Shown: positions 32,989 to 41,807 of the stretch, one piece after another
How the letters are laid out: the number at the start of each line of letters is the position of its first letter
Numbering within the stretch: the first letter of the stretch is position 1
Assembly (NCBI RefSeq): GCF_009296265.1
Contig: NZ_WBJS01000003.1
Coordinates: 454,365-518,364, forward strand
Length of the DNA stretch: 64,000 nucleotides
Direction: 5' to 3'
Source: Thioclava sp. JE_KL1
GTDB lineage: Bacteria; Pseudomonadota; Alphaproteobacteria; Rhodobacterales; Rhodobacteraceae
Program-made: the position numbers and the translations under genes
Notes under the pieces: generated by a model
The model's database searches: none
What the model was told of the DNA's origin: nothing
What the model saw: the letters and a program-made list of their open reading frames with translations, nothing else

Positions 32989-34200
32989 GTGCTCAAGCCC
33001 TATGCCTGCCAGCCCGGCGAGAGCCGCGGGCGGCTTCACCCCGAAAGCATGTCCACTTTCCGCTCGCCGTTCCAGCGCGATCGGGACCGGATTATCCATT
33101 CTTCGGCCTTCCGACGGCTCAAGCACAAGACGCAGGTCTTCGTCGAACATGAGGGCGATTATTACCGCACGCGCCTGACCCACACGATCGAGGTGGCGCA
33201 GGTGGCGCGCACCATCGCGGGGACGCTGGGGCTGAACACCGATCTGGCCGAAGCGGTGGCGCTGGCGCATGATCTGGGCCATCCGCCCTTCGGGCATACC
33301 GGCGAGGACGCGCTGGCCGAGCTGATGAAGCCCTATGGGGGCTTCGATCACAATGCGCAGGCGCTGCGGATCGTGACAAAGCTGGAGAAGCATTACGCGG
33401 GCTTCGACGGGCTGAACCTGACCTGGGAGACGCTGGAAGGCATCGCCAAGCACAACGGCCCTGCGATTTCCGATAAGGGCGGCTCGCACAGCTTCCCGAG
33501 CCGTGAGGAGCTGCCCTATGCGCTGGCCGAGGTCGATGCGGCCTGGGATCTGGAGCTGGAGACCAATGCTTCTGCCGAGGCGCAGGTGGCGGCGGTGGCC
33601 GATGACGTGGCCTATAACCACCACGATCTGCATGACGGCCTGCGTGCGGGGCTCTTCGACGAGGACGATCTGTGCGAATTGCCGGTAATCGAAGCCTGTT
33701 TCGCCGAGGTGGACAAGCTGCATCCCGGTCTCGACCGCACGCGCCGCCAGCACGAGGCGCTGCGCCGGGTCTTCGGCGTGATGGTCGAAGACGTGATCGC
33801 GGTGGCCGAGAACCGGCTGACCTCGCTCGGCCCGCAATCGGTCGACGATATCCGTCAGATGGACGGGCCGATCATCCGCTTCTCGAAGCCGCTTTATCAA
33901 AGCCTCAAGGTGCTCAAGCAATTCCTGTTCGAGCGCATGTATCGCGCGCCCTCCGTGGTGGTGGAGCGCAAGCGCGTGACCGAAATGATCAACGCGCTGT
34001 TCCCGCTGTTCATGGAACGCCCGGAGCTTCTGCCCGAGGAATGGCAGGAGGAAGTCTCCCGCGCGCGCATCCTCGGCGGCGACTGCACGCGGCCCGAATC
34101 GAAGCAGGCGCTGGCGCGGGTCGTGCTCGATTACGTGGCCGGGATGACAGACCGCTTCGCCATTCAGGAATATGATAGGCTGGTGGGGCGCGGGCGCTGA
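32989..34200 (+). CDS. dgt: Deoxyguanosinetriphosphate triphosphohydrolase-like protein
   Basis: 403 aa from GTG 32989 (GAGG upstream); the longer ORF reads back over erpA and is rejected. HD-domain dNTPase: RLTHTIEVAQ (His65), ALAHDLGHPPFGHTGE (His94-Asp95, His98, His103), and ADDVAYNHHDLHDGL. It hydrolyses dGTP/dNTPs to the nucleoside and tripolyphosphate, affecting nucleotide pools. The N-terminus PYACQPGESRGR and RSPFQRDRDRI is characteristic of alphaproteobacterial members and fixes the start. Confidence 0.92.
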   Translation: MLKPYACQPGESRGRLHPESMSTFRSPFQRDRDRIIHSSAFRRLKHKTQVFVEHEGDYYRTRLTHTIEVAQVARTIAGTLGLNTDLAEAVALAHDLGHPPFGHTGEDALAELMKPYGGFDHNAQALRIVTKLEKHYAGFDGLNLTWETLEGIAKHNGPAISDKGGSHSFPSREELPYALAEVDAAWDLELETNASAEAQVAAVADDVAYNHHDLHDGLRAGLFDEDDLCELPVIEACFAEVDKLHPGLDRTRRQHEALRRVFGVMVEDVIAVAENRLTSLGPQSVDDIRQMDGPIIRFSKPLYQSLKVLKQFLFERMYRAPSVVVERKRVTEMINALFPLFMERPELLPEEWQEEVSRARILGGDCTRPESKQALARVVLDYVAGMTDRFAIQEYDRLVGRGR

Positions 34201-34260
34201 GGCGGAACAACTGGCCTTCCGTCTCGTTGTCTCCGCGAATGCAACGCATAGGAGGGATTC

Positions 34261-34683
34261 ATGATCCGCAAGCACGCATCGGCCCATTGGGAAGGCACCA
34301 TCAAGGGCGGCAAAGGCACGATTTCGACCGAGAGCGGCGCGCTGAAGTCGCAGCCCTACGGTTTCAACACCCGGTTCGAAGATGAGCCCGGTTCGAATCC
34401 CGAGGAATTGATCGGCGCGGCTCACGCGTCCTGCTTCTCGATGGCGCTGTCGCTTCAGCTCGAGCAGGCAGGCGTCTCGGATGTCGTGATCGACACCAAG
34501 GCGGAAATCTCGCTCGACAAGGAGGGCGATGGCTTCGCGGTGAAGAAATCCGCGCTGACCTCGATCGTGAAAGGTACTGGCGACGAGGAGGCCATCCGCA
34601 AGGCGGCCGAGGGCGCCAAGGAAGGCTGCCCGATCTCGAAGCTTCTGAACTGCGAGATCACGCTGGACCTGACGATCAACTGA
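34261..34683 (+). CDS. OsmC/Ohr-family peroxidase
   Basis: 140 aa. The redox pair is Cys58 in AAHASCFSMAL and Cys123 in EGCPISKLLN, and the conserved SNPEELIGAAHA precedes Cys58. OsmC-type enzymes reduce organic hydroperoxides with dithiols in the cytosol. Followed by a strong terminator, and probably monocistronic. Regulation is not apparent from the 60-bp upstream gap. Confidence 0.9.
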   Translation: MIRKHASAHWEGTIKGGKGTISTESGALKSQPYGFNTRFEDEPGSNPEELIGAAHASCFSMALSLQLEQAGVSDVVIDTKAEISLDKEGDGFAVKKSALTSIVKGTGDEEAIRKAAEGAKEGCPISKLLNCEITLDLTIN

Positions 34684-34705
34684 TCCGGTCCCGATCGACC
34701 AAAGT

Positions 34706-34734
34706 AAAAGGGCGCCCGGTGAGGCGCCCTTTTT
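34706..34734. terminator. Bidirectional terminator between osmC-like gene and gst
   Basis: AAAAGGGCGCC (34706-34716) pairs with GGCGCCCTTTT (34723-34733) around CGGTGA, with T and A runs on the two sides. It serves the plus-strand osmC-like gene and the convergent GST gene. Confidence 0.9.
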
Positions 34735-34753
34735 CATGTCTTGGGTCTGGCGT

Positions 34754-35443
34754 TCAGCGCTTGAAGAGATGCTTCTGCGCTTCGCGGCTCGAATTGTCGC
34801 TGCGCTCATCGGCAGACAGGGCCCGGCCCGCTTTGACGCCCGGGCGGTCGCCGACCTCGTCCAGCCAGCGCTTCAGGTTCGGTTTGTCGTCGAGCGTCTG
34901 CTCCTGCCCTTCCCAGAGCGAGGCCCAGCCCCAGGACGCCATATCCGCGATCGAGTAGAAATCGCCGGCAAGGTAGCGGGTCTCGGCGAGACGGCGGTCC
35001 ATGACGCCATAAAGCCGCCCGGTTTCGGCGCGGTAGCGATCCTTCGCATAGGGCAGGTCCTGCGACGGCTCCAGCTTGGGCGCGTATTTCAGGAAATGGT
35101 GCGCCTGACCGGCCATCGGGCCCAGCCCGCCGACCTGCCAGAACAGCCATTCGTCGACCGCGATCCGGTCGCGCTCGGTCTCGCCGTAGAACTGGCCGGT
35201 CTTGCGGGCGAGATATTGCAGGATCGCGCCGCTTTCGAAGATCGAGACAGGTTCGCCATCCGGGCCGTCGCGGTCGATGATCGCGGGCATCCGGTTGTTG
35301 GGCGAGATTTTCAGAAATTCCGGCTCGAATTGCTCGCCCTTGCCGATATTCACCAGGTGGGTCTCGTAGGGCAGGCCCATCTCTTCGAGCGCGATGGAAA
35401 TTTTCCAGCCGTTCGGCGTGGGCCAAAAATAGAGGTCGATCAT
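34754..35443 (-). CDS. Glutathione S-transferase, YfcG/YghU-like
   Basis: 229 aa. N-terminal thioredoxin fold: MIDLYFWPTPNGWKISIALE, with NGWK in the position used by the Nu-class (YfcG/YghU) proteins to bind glutathione, then NNRMPAIIDRDG and FESGAILQYLA, the conserved cis-Pro and Glu-Ser motifs. C-terminal helical domain with YSIADMASWGW. Cytosolic; probably a disulfide-bond oxidoreductase. Convergent with the OsmC-type peroxidase, and both belong to thiol defence. Confidence 0.9.
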   Translation of the reverse strand: MIDLYFWPTPNGWKISIALEEMGLPYETHLVNIGKGEQFEPEFLKISPNNRMPAIIDRDGPDGEPVSIFESGAILQYLARKTGQFYGETERDRIAVDEWLFWQVGGLGPMAGQAHHFLKYAPKLEPSQDLPYAKDRYRAETGRLYGVMDRRLAETRYLAGDFYSIADMASWGWASLWEGQEQTLDDKPNLKRWLDEVGDRPGVKAGRALSADERSDNSSREAQKHLFKR

Positions 35444-35477
35444 GGGGTCTCCGTCAGGTTAGGCGGCAGGTTCCGCT

Positions 35478-36395
35478 CTACTTTGCCGCACGCTGGAACG
35501 AGGGCAAGGCGAAACCCGGTGTGCGCGGACGCGCAAACAGGCGCGACCAGCGGGGGTCTTGCGCCTTAGGTAGTGCTTCGGCGAGAAAGGGAAGCGGCAG
35601 TCGGTCGGGCTGGCGCAGCACTTGACGGTAAAGGTCGAACAGCCCCTCGCGCATGTAGCAGGCGAAATGGCAGACGCGTTTCGCGGGCGGGGCGACGGGG
35701 TAGCCGAGATCTTCGAGAACCTCGATCACCTCGGGCGCGTCGATCTGCAGATCGAGCCAGTTGCGCATCGGCTGCGACAGGCCATTTCCCAAAGACCGCT
35801 CGCGCCCGCCCGCGACGCCCCACTCGAACAGGAAATCGAACAGGTCGTTGTCGCGGCTGGTGACGTTGAGTACCTCGCAGCTGCGTCCCGCAGGGCTCGC
35901 CATCGCCTCCTCGGCGCGGCTCTGGAATTCCGCGGCGGCCAGCAGCACCATCCGCGCGACTTGCCCCGCATGGGCATGGCGCAGCGCGCGCAGGGCGACA
36001 CGTGCGCCCATCGAATGGCCGATGATTCCCACCGGACGCCCGGTCGCGGCATGAAGCGCGCCGATCAGGCGGGCAAGGCGCTGTGCGGCGATCTCGGCCA
36101 TGTCGTAGATCCGGGTCAGCCGCCCCGTCGATTGCCAGCTGAACGCAATCCCCAACCCCTCGCCGGGATTGCTGCCGTCGAAGCCGAGCGCGCGCGGCCA
36201 GCTGATCGCGGTGTGCAGATTGAAGCTCGGCTCCATCGCGAAGATATGCTGATACGGGTCGCGCCCCTCGACGCCCGCCGCATAGCCGTAGCCGTGGATC
36301 ATCAAGACGACCGGGGCACCCTCCGGCAGCGCGCGCGCCTGAGCGATGACATCGGCGGGCAGCTCGGAGCTGGCATGGACCTTGAGAAGCGGCAT
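35478..36395 (-). CDS. Alpha/beta-hydrolase fold protein
   Basis: 305 aa. Oxyanion-hole motif MIHGYGYAAG (32-41), nucleophile elbow GHSMGARVAL with Ser128, and a DLQIDAPEVIEVLEDLG segment. The candidate charge-relay residues follow in the C-terminal third. No signal peptide. The substrate is unknown; similar proteins are listed as serine hydrolases of DUF900 type. It starts about 200 bp from the divergent metZ. Confidence 0.75.
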   Translation of the reverse strand: MPLLKVHASSELPADVIAQARALPEGAPVVLMIHGYGYAAGVEGRDPYQHIFAMEPSFNLHTAISWPRALGFDGSNPGEGLGIAFSWQSTGRLTRIYDMAEIAAQRLARLIGALHAATGRPVGIIGHSMGARVALRALRHAHAGQVARMVLLAAAEFQSRAEEAMASPAGRSCEVLNVTSRDNDLFDFLFEWGVAGGRERSLGNGLSQPMRNWLDLQIDAPEVIEVLEDLGYPVAPPAKRVCHFACYMREGLFDLYRQVLRQPDRLPLPFLAEALPKAQDPRWSRLFARPRTPGFALPSFQRAAK

Positions 36396-36508
36396 TTGGG
36401 CCTCGGGGGAGGAGCGCAGGCGCGGGTTGTTGTTCTAATCCGAACGCAGCTTTTCGTCGGAAAGTTCCCCCCCCTTGCGTGAGCCTGCAGCGACGGCACG
36501 CATTCGTT

Positions 36509-36537
36509 TTGTGCGATCGTGACATCGCCGCTATGCG
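36509..36537 (+). promoter_or_regulatory. Candidate promoter of metZ
   Basis: TTGTGC (36509-36514), a 17-bp spacer and TATGCG (36532-36537), giving a start near 36543 and a leader of about 60 bases. A SAM-II riboswitch was looked for in this leader and not found. Confidence 0.4.
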
Positions 36538-36603
36538 TTGACCCAGCGCCGCCTGCGCGCTATCGCAGCCCCAAGCCGCGACAGACCGCCGCAGGAGGCC
36601 CCG

Positions 36604-37779
36604 ATGACAGAGCGCAAGACCCGCACCAAACTCGTCCATGACGGCATTCGCCGCAGCCAATATGGCGAACTGGCCGAGGCGATGTTCCTGACGCAGGGCT
36701 TTGCGTACCCCTCGGCCGAAGCCGCCGAGGCGCGGTTCCTCAACGCCTCCGATGATGAGTTCATCTATGCGCGCTACGGCAACCCCACCACGCGCATGTT
36801 CGAAGACCGGATGGCCTCGATCGAAGGCACCGAAGACGCTTTCGCCTGCGCCTCCGGCATGGCCGCGATCAATGGCGCGCTGACCTGCCTCGTGAAGGCG
36901 GACGATCACATCGTGGCCGCGCGCCAGATGTTCGGCTCCTGCCTGCATGTGCTGAAGGTTCTGCAGGGCTTCGGCGTCGATGTGACGCTGGTCGACGGCA
37001 CCGATCTCGACGCGTGGCGCGCCGCAATGCGTCCCGAGACGAAGGTCTGCTTCTTCGAGAGCGTCTCGAACCCCGGCCTCGAGGTGATGGATGTCGCGGG
37101 CATCGTGAAAATCGCTCATGAGGGCGGCGCGACGGTGGTAGTCGACAACGTCTTCGCCTCGCCGATTTTCTCGCGTGCAGTGGAACTTGGCGCAGATGTG
37201 ATCGTCTATTCCGCGACCAAGCATATCGATGGCGGCGGGCGCGTGCTCGGCGGTGTCGTGCTGGGTTCGAAAGAGTATATCCGCGGTCCGCTGGAAACTT
37301 ACGTGAAGCACACCGGCGGCGCGATGAGCCCGTTCCACGCCTGGGTTCTGCTGAGCGGGTTGCAGACGCTCGATCTGCGGGTACGCGCGCAGGCGGCGAA
37401 CGCGGCTGCCGTGGCCAGCGCCGTTGCGGGCCATGAAAAACTCGCCCGTACCGTCTATCCCGGCCTGATGGATCATCCCCAACATGCATTGGCGATGGAG
37501 CAGATGGGCTCGGGCGGCACGATGCTGGCGCTCGACCTGAAAGGCGGCAAGGAGGCGGCGTTCCGCTTCCTCAACGCGCTGCAGATCGTCTCGATCTCGA
37601 ACAACCTCGGCGATGCGAAATCCATTGCGACCCATCCGGCGACGACGACCCACAAAAATCTGTCGGAAGAGGAGCGGGAGGCGATCGCGATCACCCCCGG
37701 TCTGATCCGCATCTCGATGGGGATCGAGGACGGAGGCGACCTGATCGCCGACATCAAGGGGGCGCTCGACGCGGCCTGA
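36604..37779 (+). CDS. metZ: O-succinylhomoserine sulfhydrylase
   Basis: 391 aa from ATG 36604 with AGGAGG upstream. Cys/Met-metabolism PLP enzyme: YARYGNPTTRMFEDR, ASGMAAINGAL, ESVSNPGLEVMDV, the PLP-binding Lys206 in YSATKHIDG, and NNLGDAKSIATHPATTTH. It forms homocysteine directly from O-succinylhomoserine and sulfide in methionine synthesis. MetZ is preferred over MetB/MetC because of the N-terminal TKLVHDGIRRSQYGE and overall match to the alphaproteobacterial group. Confidence 0.92.
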   Translation: MTERKTRTKLVHDGIRRSQYGELAEAMFLTQGFAYPSAEAAEARFLNASDDEFIYARYGNPTTRMFEDRMASIEGTEDAFACASGMAAINGALTCLVKADDHIVAARQMFGSCLHVLKVLQGFGVDVTLVDGTDLDAWRAAMRPETKVCFFESVSNPGLEVMDVAGIVKIAHEGGATVVVDNVFASPIFSRAVELGADVIVYSATKHIDGGGRVLGGVVLGSKEYIRGPLETYVKHTGGAMSPFHAWVLLSGLQTLDLRVRAQAANAAAVASAVAGHEKLARTVYPGLMDHPQHALAMEQMGSGGTMLALDLKGGKEAAFRFLNALQIVSISNNLGDAKSIATHPATTTHKNLSEEEREAIAITPGLIRISMGIEDGGDLIADIKGALDAA

Positions 37780-37876
37780 ACGGGGTGAACCGATTGCCGC
37801 GATCCGGCGTATTGTCTTGGACATCGCCCTCAAAAACCCCATATCTGGCGGGACCGGGCGCACCGGAGGACAGGAT

Positions 37877-38971
37877 ATGAACGTGCAAGGCAGGATCGAC
37901 ACCCCCGACAATGACGACGCCCGCGCCGCGCTCGACGTGCTGCGTGCATGGGCGGCGAAGGCCGACCCGGTCGAGGTCGCACAGCTCGATCCGGCGATCG
38001 CGCGGCTGCTGCCGGGCCACGAGGTCTCGAACTACCCAGATCTGAGCCGCGACTACGACGCGGATTTCGAGGCGGACGAGACCTACAAGGCGACGATGCC
38101 CGACCTGCAGAACGGCCCGTCCTCGCTGATCGTGGGCGCCCATACCCGGATCGAACATGTCGGCATCTCGAATTTCCGCCTGCCGGTGCGGTTTCATACC
38201 CGCGACAATGGCGATCTGACGCTGGAGGCGTCGGTCACCGGGACGGTCAGCCTCGAAGCGGAGAAGAAGGGCATCAACATGTCCCGCGTGATGCGCAGCT
38301 TCTACGTCCATGCGGAGAAGACCTTCTCCTTCGAGGTGATGGAAGCCGCGCTCGACGATTACATGGATGATCTCGAGAGCTTCGACGCCCGTCTGATGAT
38401 GCGGGTCTCTTTCCCGGTGAAGCGGCCCTCGCTGCGCTCCGGGCTGGAAGGCTGGCAGTATTACGATATCGCGCTGGAACTGATCGAGACCGCCGGGGTG
38501 CGCACCAAGGTGATCCATCTCGATTACGTCTATTCCTCGACCTGCCCGTGCTCGCTGGAACTCTCGGAGCATGCCCGCGCCAGCCGCGGCCAGCTGGCCA
38601 CGCCCCATTCGCAGCGCTCCGTCGCGCGGATTTCGGCGGTGGTTGAGCCGGGCGAGGTGCTGTGGTTCGAGGACATGATCGATCTCGCACGCGCCGCGGT
38701 GCCGACCGAGACGCAGGTCATGGTCAAGCGCGAGGACGAACAGGCCTTTGCGGAATTGAACGCCGCCAACCCGATCTTCGTCGAGGATGCCGTGCGCGCC
38801 TTCGCCGAGCGCCTTCTAGCGGATGCCCGTATCGGCGATTTCCGCATCGTGGCCAGCCATCAGGAAAGCCTGCACAGCCATGACGCCGTGGCCATGCTGA
38901 CCGAGGGCGAGACCTTCGCATCCGCCAGCGTCGATCCGAAGCTGTTCGCCACGCTGATCCATCAGGGCTAA
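37877..38971 (+). CDS. folE2: GTP cyclohydrolase FolE2 (type IB)
   Basis: 364 aa from ATG 37877 with GGAGGACAG upstream. FolE2 (COG1469) motifs: VGISNFRLPVRF, EKKGINMSRVMRSFY, and the metal-binding STCPCSLELS with Cys223 and Cys225; the later HSQRSVARI and FAERLLADARIGDF also fit. It converts GTP to dihydroneopterin triphosphate for folate synthesis, using a metal other than zinc when needed. No FolE gene is visible here. Confidence 0.93.
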   Translation: MNVQGRIDTPDNDDARAALDVLRAWAAKADPVEVAQLDPAIARLLPGHEVSNYPDLSRDYDADFEADETYKATMPDLQNGPSSLIVGAHTRIEHVGISNFRLPVRFHTRDNGDLTLEASVTGTVSLEAEKKGINMSRVMRSFYVHAEKTFSFEVMEAALDDYMDDLESFDARLMMRVSFPVKRPSLRSGLEGWQYYDIALELIETAGVRTKVIHLDYVYSSTCPCSLELSEHARASRGQLATPHSQRSVARISAVVEPGEVLWFEDMIDLARAAVPTETQVMVKREDEQAFAELNAANPIFVEDAVRAFAERLLADARIGDFRIVASHQESLHSHDAVAMLTEGETFASASVDPKLFATLIHQG

Positions 38972-39020
38972 GCGCGGGTAGGGGCTGTCTCCGCCGCGTT
39001 GATGCGCGTTGTAGGCGGTG

Positions 39021-39077
39021 ACGGGGCTCTGCCCCCGTCCTGCGGGCCCCCGGGATATTTCCGCAAGAGCGAAGACG
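39021..39077 (+). repeat. GGGATATTT-type intergenic repeat, copy 6
   Basis: CGGGGCTCTGCCCCCG hairpin (39022-39037), GCCCCCGGGATATTT (39046-39060), tail CCGCAAGAGCGAAG. It lies between folE2 and the helicase gene. Confidence 0.85.
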
Positions 39078-39157
39078 GGCGCTGAAGCTTACGTTAGGCG
39101 AACAGATGCCGAACATGCCCCTTTCCCTCTGAAGGCCGAACCGCTAGATTGCCTCCC

Positions 39158-41608
39158 ATGAATTGGGCTGATGACGACGATCCGTATGAAGGGGCTGCGA
39201 GCCTGTCGCAACGTGCCATGGCGGGCGCCATGCAAGCGCGGAGCGCGCCGTATCTCGAGAAACTGAACCCCCAGCAGCGCCAGGCGGTCGAGACGCTCGA
39301 TGGGCCGGTCTTGATGCTGGCAGGCGCGGGCACGGGCAAGACCTCGGCGCTGACCGCACGGATCGCGCATCTGATCCACACCGGCCGCGCGCGCCCGAAC
39401 GAGGTGCTGGCGGTGACCTTCACCAACAAGGCCGCGCGCGAAATGAAAGAGCGCGTGGGTCGCCACCTGGGCGGTGCGATCGAGGGGATGCCGTGGCTCG
39501 GCACCTTCCACTCGGTCTGCGTGAAGCTGTTGCGCCGCCACGCCGAACTGGTGGGGCTCAAGTCGAATTTCACCATTCTCGACACGGACGACCAGATCCG
39601 GCTGCTCAAGCAGCTGATCGTTGCGGCGAATATGGACGAGAAGCGTTGGCCCGCGCGGCAATTGGCTGGGCTCATCGACGGTTGGAAGAACAAGGCGCTG
39701 ACGCCCGAAAAGGTCTCGGGCCGCGAGACGGCGGCTTTCGACAATCGCGGCTCCGAGCTTTACGCCGCCTATCAGGCGCGGCTGAAGACGCTCAACGCGG
39801 TCGATTTCGGCGATCTGCTGCTGCACATGGTCACGATCTTCCAGACCCACGGGGATGTGCTTGCGCAATATCAGCGCTGGTTCAAATACATCCTCGTCGA
39901 CGAGTATCAGGATACCAACGTCGCGCAATATCTGTGGCTGCGGCTTCTCGCGCAGGGCCACAAGAACATCTGCTGCGTGGGCGATGACGACCAGTCGATC
40001 TATGGCTGGCGTGGCGCCGAGGTCGGCAACATTCTGAAATTCGAGAAGGATTTTCCCGGCGCCGCGGTGATCCGGCTGGAGCAGAATTACCGCTCGACCG
40101 CGCATATCCTCTCCGCCGCGTCCGGGCTGATCACGGCCAATGAGGGCCGTCTGGGCAAGGAGCTCTGGACCGAGGCCGAGGGCGGCGAGAAGGTGCGCCT
40201 GATCGGTCATTGGGACGGCGAGGAAGAGGCCCGCTGGATCGGCGAGGAGGTCGAGGCGATCCAGCGCGGCACCCGCGGCAATCCGCCCATCAGCCTGAAT
40301 TCGCAGGCCATTCTCGTGCGCGCCTCGCATCAGATGCGCGCTTTCGAGGACCGGTTCCTGACCATCGGCCTACCCTATCGCGTGATCGGCGGCCCGCGCT
40401 TCTACGAGCGGCTCGAGATTCGAGACGCGATGGCCTATTTCCGCCTCGTGACCTCGCCCGATGACGATCTGGCTTTCGAGCGGATCATCAACACGCCCAA
40501 GCGCGGCCTTGGCGACAAGGCGCAGCAGCGCATTCAGGTCGCCGCGCGCGAGAACGGGCTGAGCCTTCTGGACGGCGCGCGGCTCTTGGTGGCCGAAGGC
40601 GCGCTGTCGGGCAAGGCGGGCGGGCAGCTGCGGCTGTTCGTCGAGAATGTCGCGCGCTGGCATGAGGAGGTCGTGCAGGCCTCGCCCGCGACCGCCGTGA
40701 CACGGGCCGAGGATGACGACCTGCTGATCGAGCCCGCCGAGGATGGTGTGGCGCCCGCGAATGACCTCAGCCATGTGCGTCTGGCCGAACGGATCCTCGA
40801 GGAATCCGGCTATGTCGAGATGTGGCAGAACGACAAGACGCCGGAAGCGCCGGGGCGGCTCGAGAACCTCAAGGAACTCGTCAAGGCGCTGGAGCAGTTC
40901 GACAATCTGCAGGGCTTCCTCGAACACGTCGCGCTGATCATGGACAACGACAAGGCCGAGACCGAGGAAAAGGTCTCGATCATGACGCTGCACGCGGCCA
41001 AGGGCTTGGAATTTCCCGTGGTCTTCCTGCCGGGCTGGGAAGACGGGCTGTTCCCGTCGCAGCGTTCGATGGATGAGAGCGGCCTGAAGGGCCTCGAGGA
41101 AGAGCGCCGCTTGGCCTATGTCGGCATCACCCGCGCCGAGGAGCTATGCACGATTTCCTTCGCAGGCAACCGCCGCGTCTACGGCCAATGGCAAAGCCAG
41201 ATGCCCTCGCGCTTCATCGACGAATTGCCGCCCGCCCATATCGACGTGCTGACGCCTCCGGGGCTCTACGGTGGTGGCATGAACGGGGGCGGCTTCGGCG
41301 GGTCCAGCGCGATGGAAGACCGCGTCTCGCGCGCCGATGTCTACAACTCGCCCGGCTGGCGGCGGCTGCAAAACGCGCAATCGCGCGGGACCAGCCAACC
41401 GCGCGAGGCCCGCCATATGGTGATCGACGCCAAGGGCGAGAGCGATTACGAGATCGGCGACCGGGTCTTCCACAAGAAGTTCGGCTATGGCGAGGTGATG
41501 GGCTCGGAAGGCGCCAAGCTGGTGGTCGAGTTCGACAAGGCGGGCGAGAAACGTCTGCTGTCGAGCTTCGTCGTGCCCGCCGCCGACGCCGACGACGTGC
41601 CGTTTTAA
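39158..41608 (+). CDS. ATP-dependent DNA helicase UvrD/PcrA
   Basis: 816 aa from ATG 39158. SF1 motifs: Q-motif LNPQQRQAVE, Walker A AGAGTGKTS (55-63), motif Ia AVTFTNKAAREMKERV, Walker B LVDEYQDTN, motif III GDDDQSIYGWRGAEV, motif IV RLEQNYRS, motif V TLHAAKGLEF, motif VI YVGITRAEEL. The C-terminal tail (GDRVFHKKFGYGEVM) is the Tudor-like domain of UvrD/PcrA that contacts RNA polymerase. A 3'-5' helicase for nucleotide-excision and mismatch repair. UvrD and PcrA cannot be separated by eye. Confidence 0.93.
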   Translation: MNWADDDDPYEGAASLSQRAMAGAMQARSAPYLEKLNPQQRQAVETLDGPVLMLAGAGTGKTSALTARIAHLIHTGRARPNEVLAVTFTNKAAREMKERVGRHLGGAIEGMPWLGTFHSVCVKLLRRHAELVGLKSNFTILDTDDQIRLLKQLIVAANMDEKRWPARQLAGLIDGWKNKALTPEKVSGRETAAFDNRGSELYAAYQARLKTLNAVDFGDLLLHMVTIFQTHGDVLAQYQRWFKYILVDEYQDTNVAQYLWLRLLAQGHKNICCVGDDDQSIYGWRGAEVGNILKFEKDFPGAAVIRLEQNYRSTAHILSAASGLITANEGRLGKELWTEAEGGEKVRLIGHWDGEEEARWIGEEVEAIQRGTRGNPPISLNSQAILVRASHQMRAFEDRFLTIGLPYRVIGGPRFYERLEIRDAMAYFRLVTSPDDDLAFERIINTPKRGLGDKAQQRIQVAARENGLSLLDGARLLVAEGALSGKAGGQLRLFVENVARWHEEVVQASPATAVTRAEDDDLLIEPAEDGVAPANDLSHVRLAERILEESGYVEMWQNDKTPEAPGRLENLKELVKALEQFDNLQGFLEHVALIMDNDKAETEEKVSIMTLHAAKGLEFPVVFLPGWEDGLFPSQRSMDESGLKGLEEERRLAYVGITRAEELCTISFAGNRRVYGQWQSQMPSRFIDELPPAHIDVLTPPGLYGGGMNGGGFGGSSAMEDRVSRADVYNSPGWRRLQNAQSRGTSQPREARHMVIDAKGESDYEIGDRVFHKKFGYGEVMGSEGAKLVVEFDKAGEKRLLSSFVVPAADADDVPF

Positions 41609-41609
41609 C

Positions 41610-41678
41610 CCTTCTCCCTTCGCCTTGGCGCAAATATCCCGGGGGTGAGGCCGTCAGGCCGAGGGGGCAGAGCCCCCT
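41610..41678 (-). repeat. GGGATATTT-type intergenic repeat, copy 7 (inverted)
   Basis: On the minus strand: GGGGGCTCTGCCCCCTC hairpin, CGGCCTGACGGCCTCA, CCCCCGGGATATTTGCGCCAAGGCGAAGG. It starts immediately after the helicase stop. Confidence 0.85.
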
Positions 41679-41807
41679 GCCCCGTCGCGGTCCGCGCGGC
41701 GCTGTGGCAGATTTGCCCGGTATTCCGATGCATGCCGTCAAACGCTTGATCAGCGGGGAATTTCGCCGCAGCTAGAGGGTAACACCCGCGTGAGCGAGAC
41801 TTGAGAG

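Noticed and set aside
36396..36603. SAM-II riboswitch upstream of metZ
   Set aside because: The leader lacks the conserved SAM-II core and the A-rich pseudoknot strand; only a promoter-like pair is seen.
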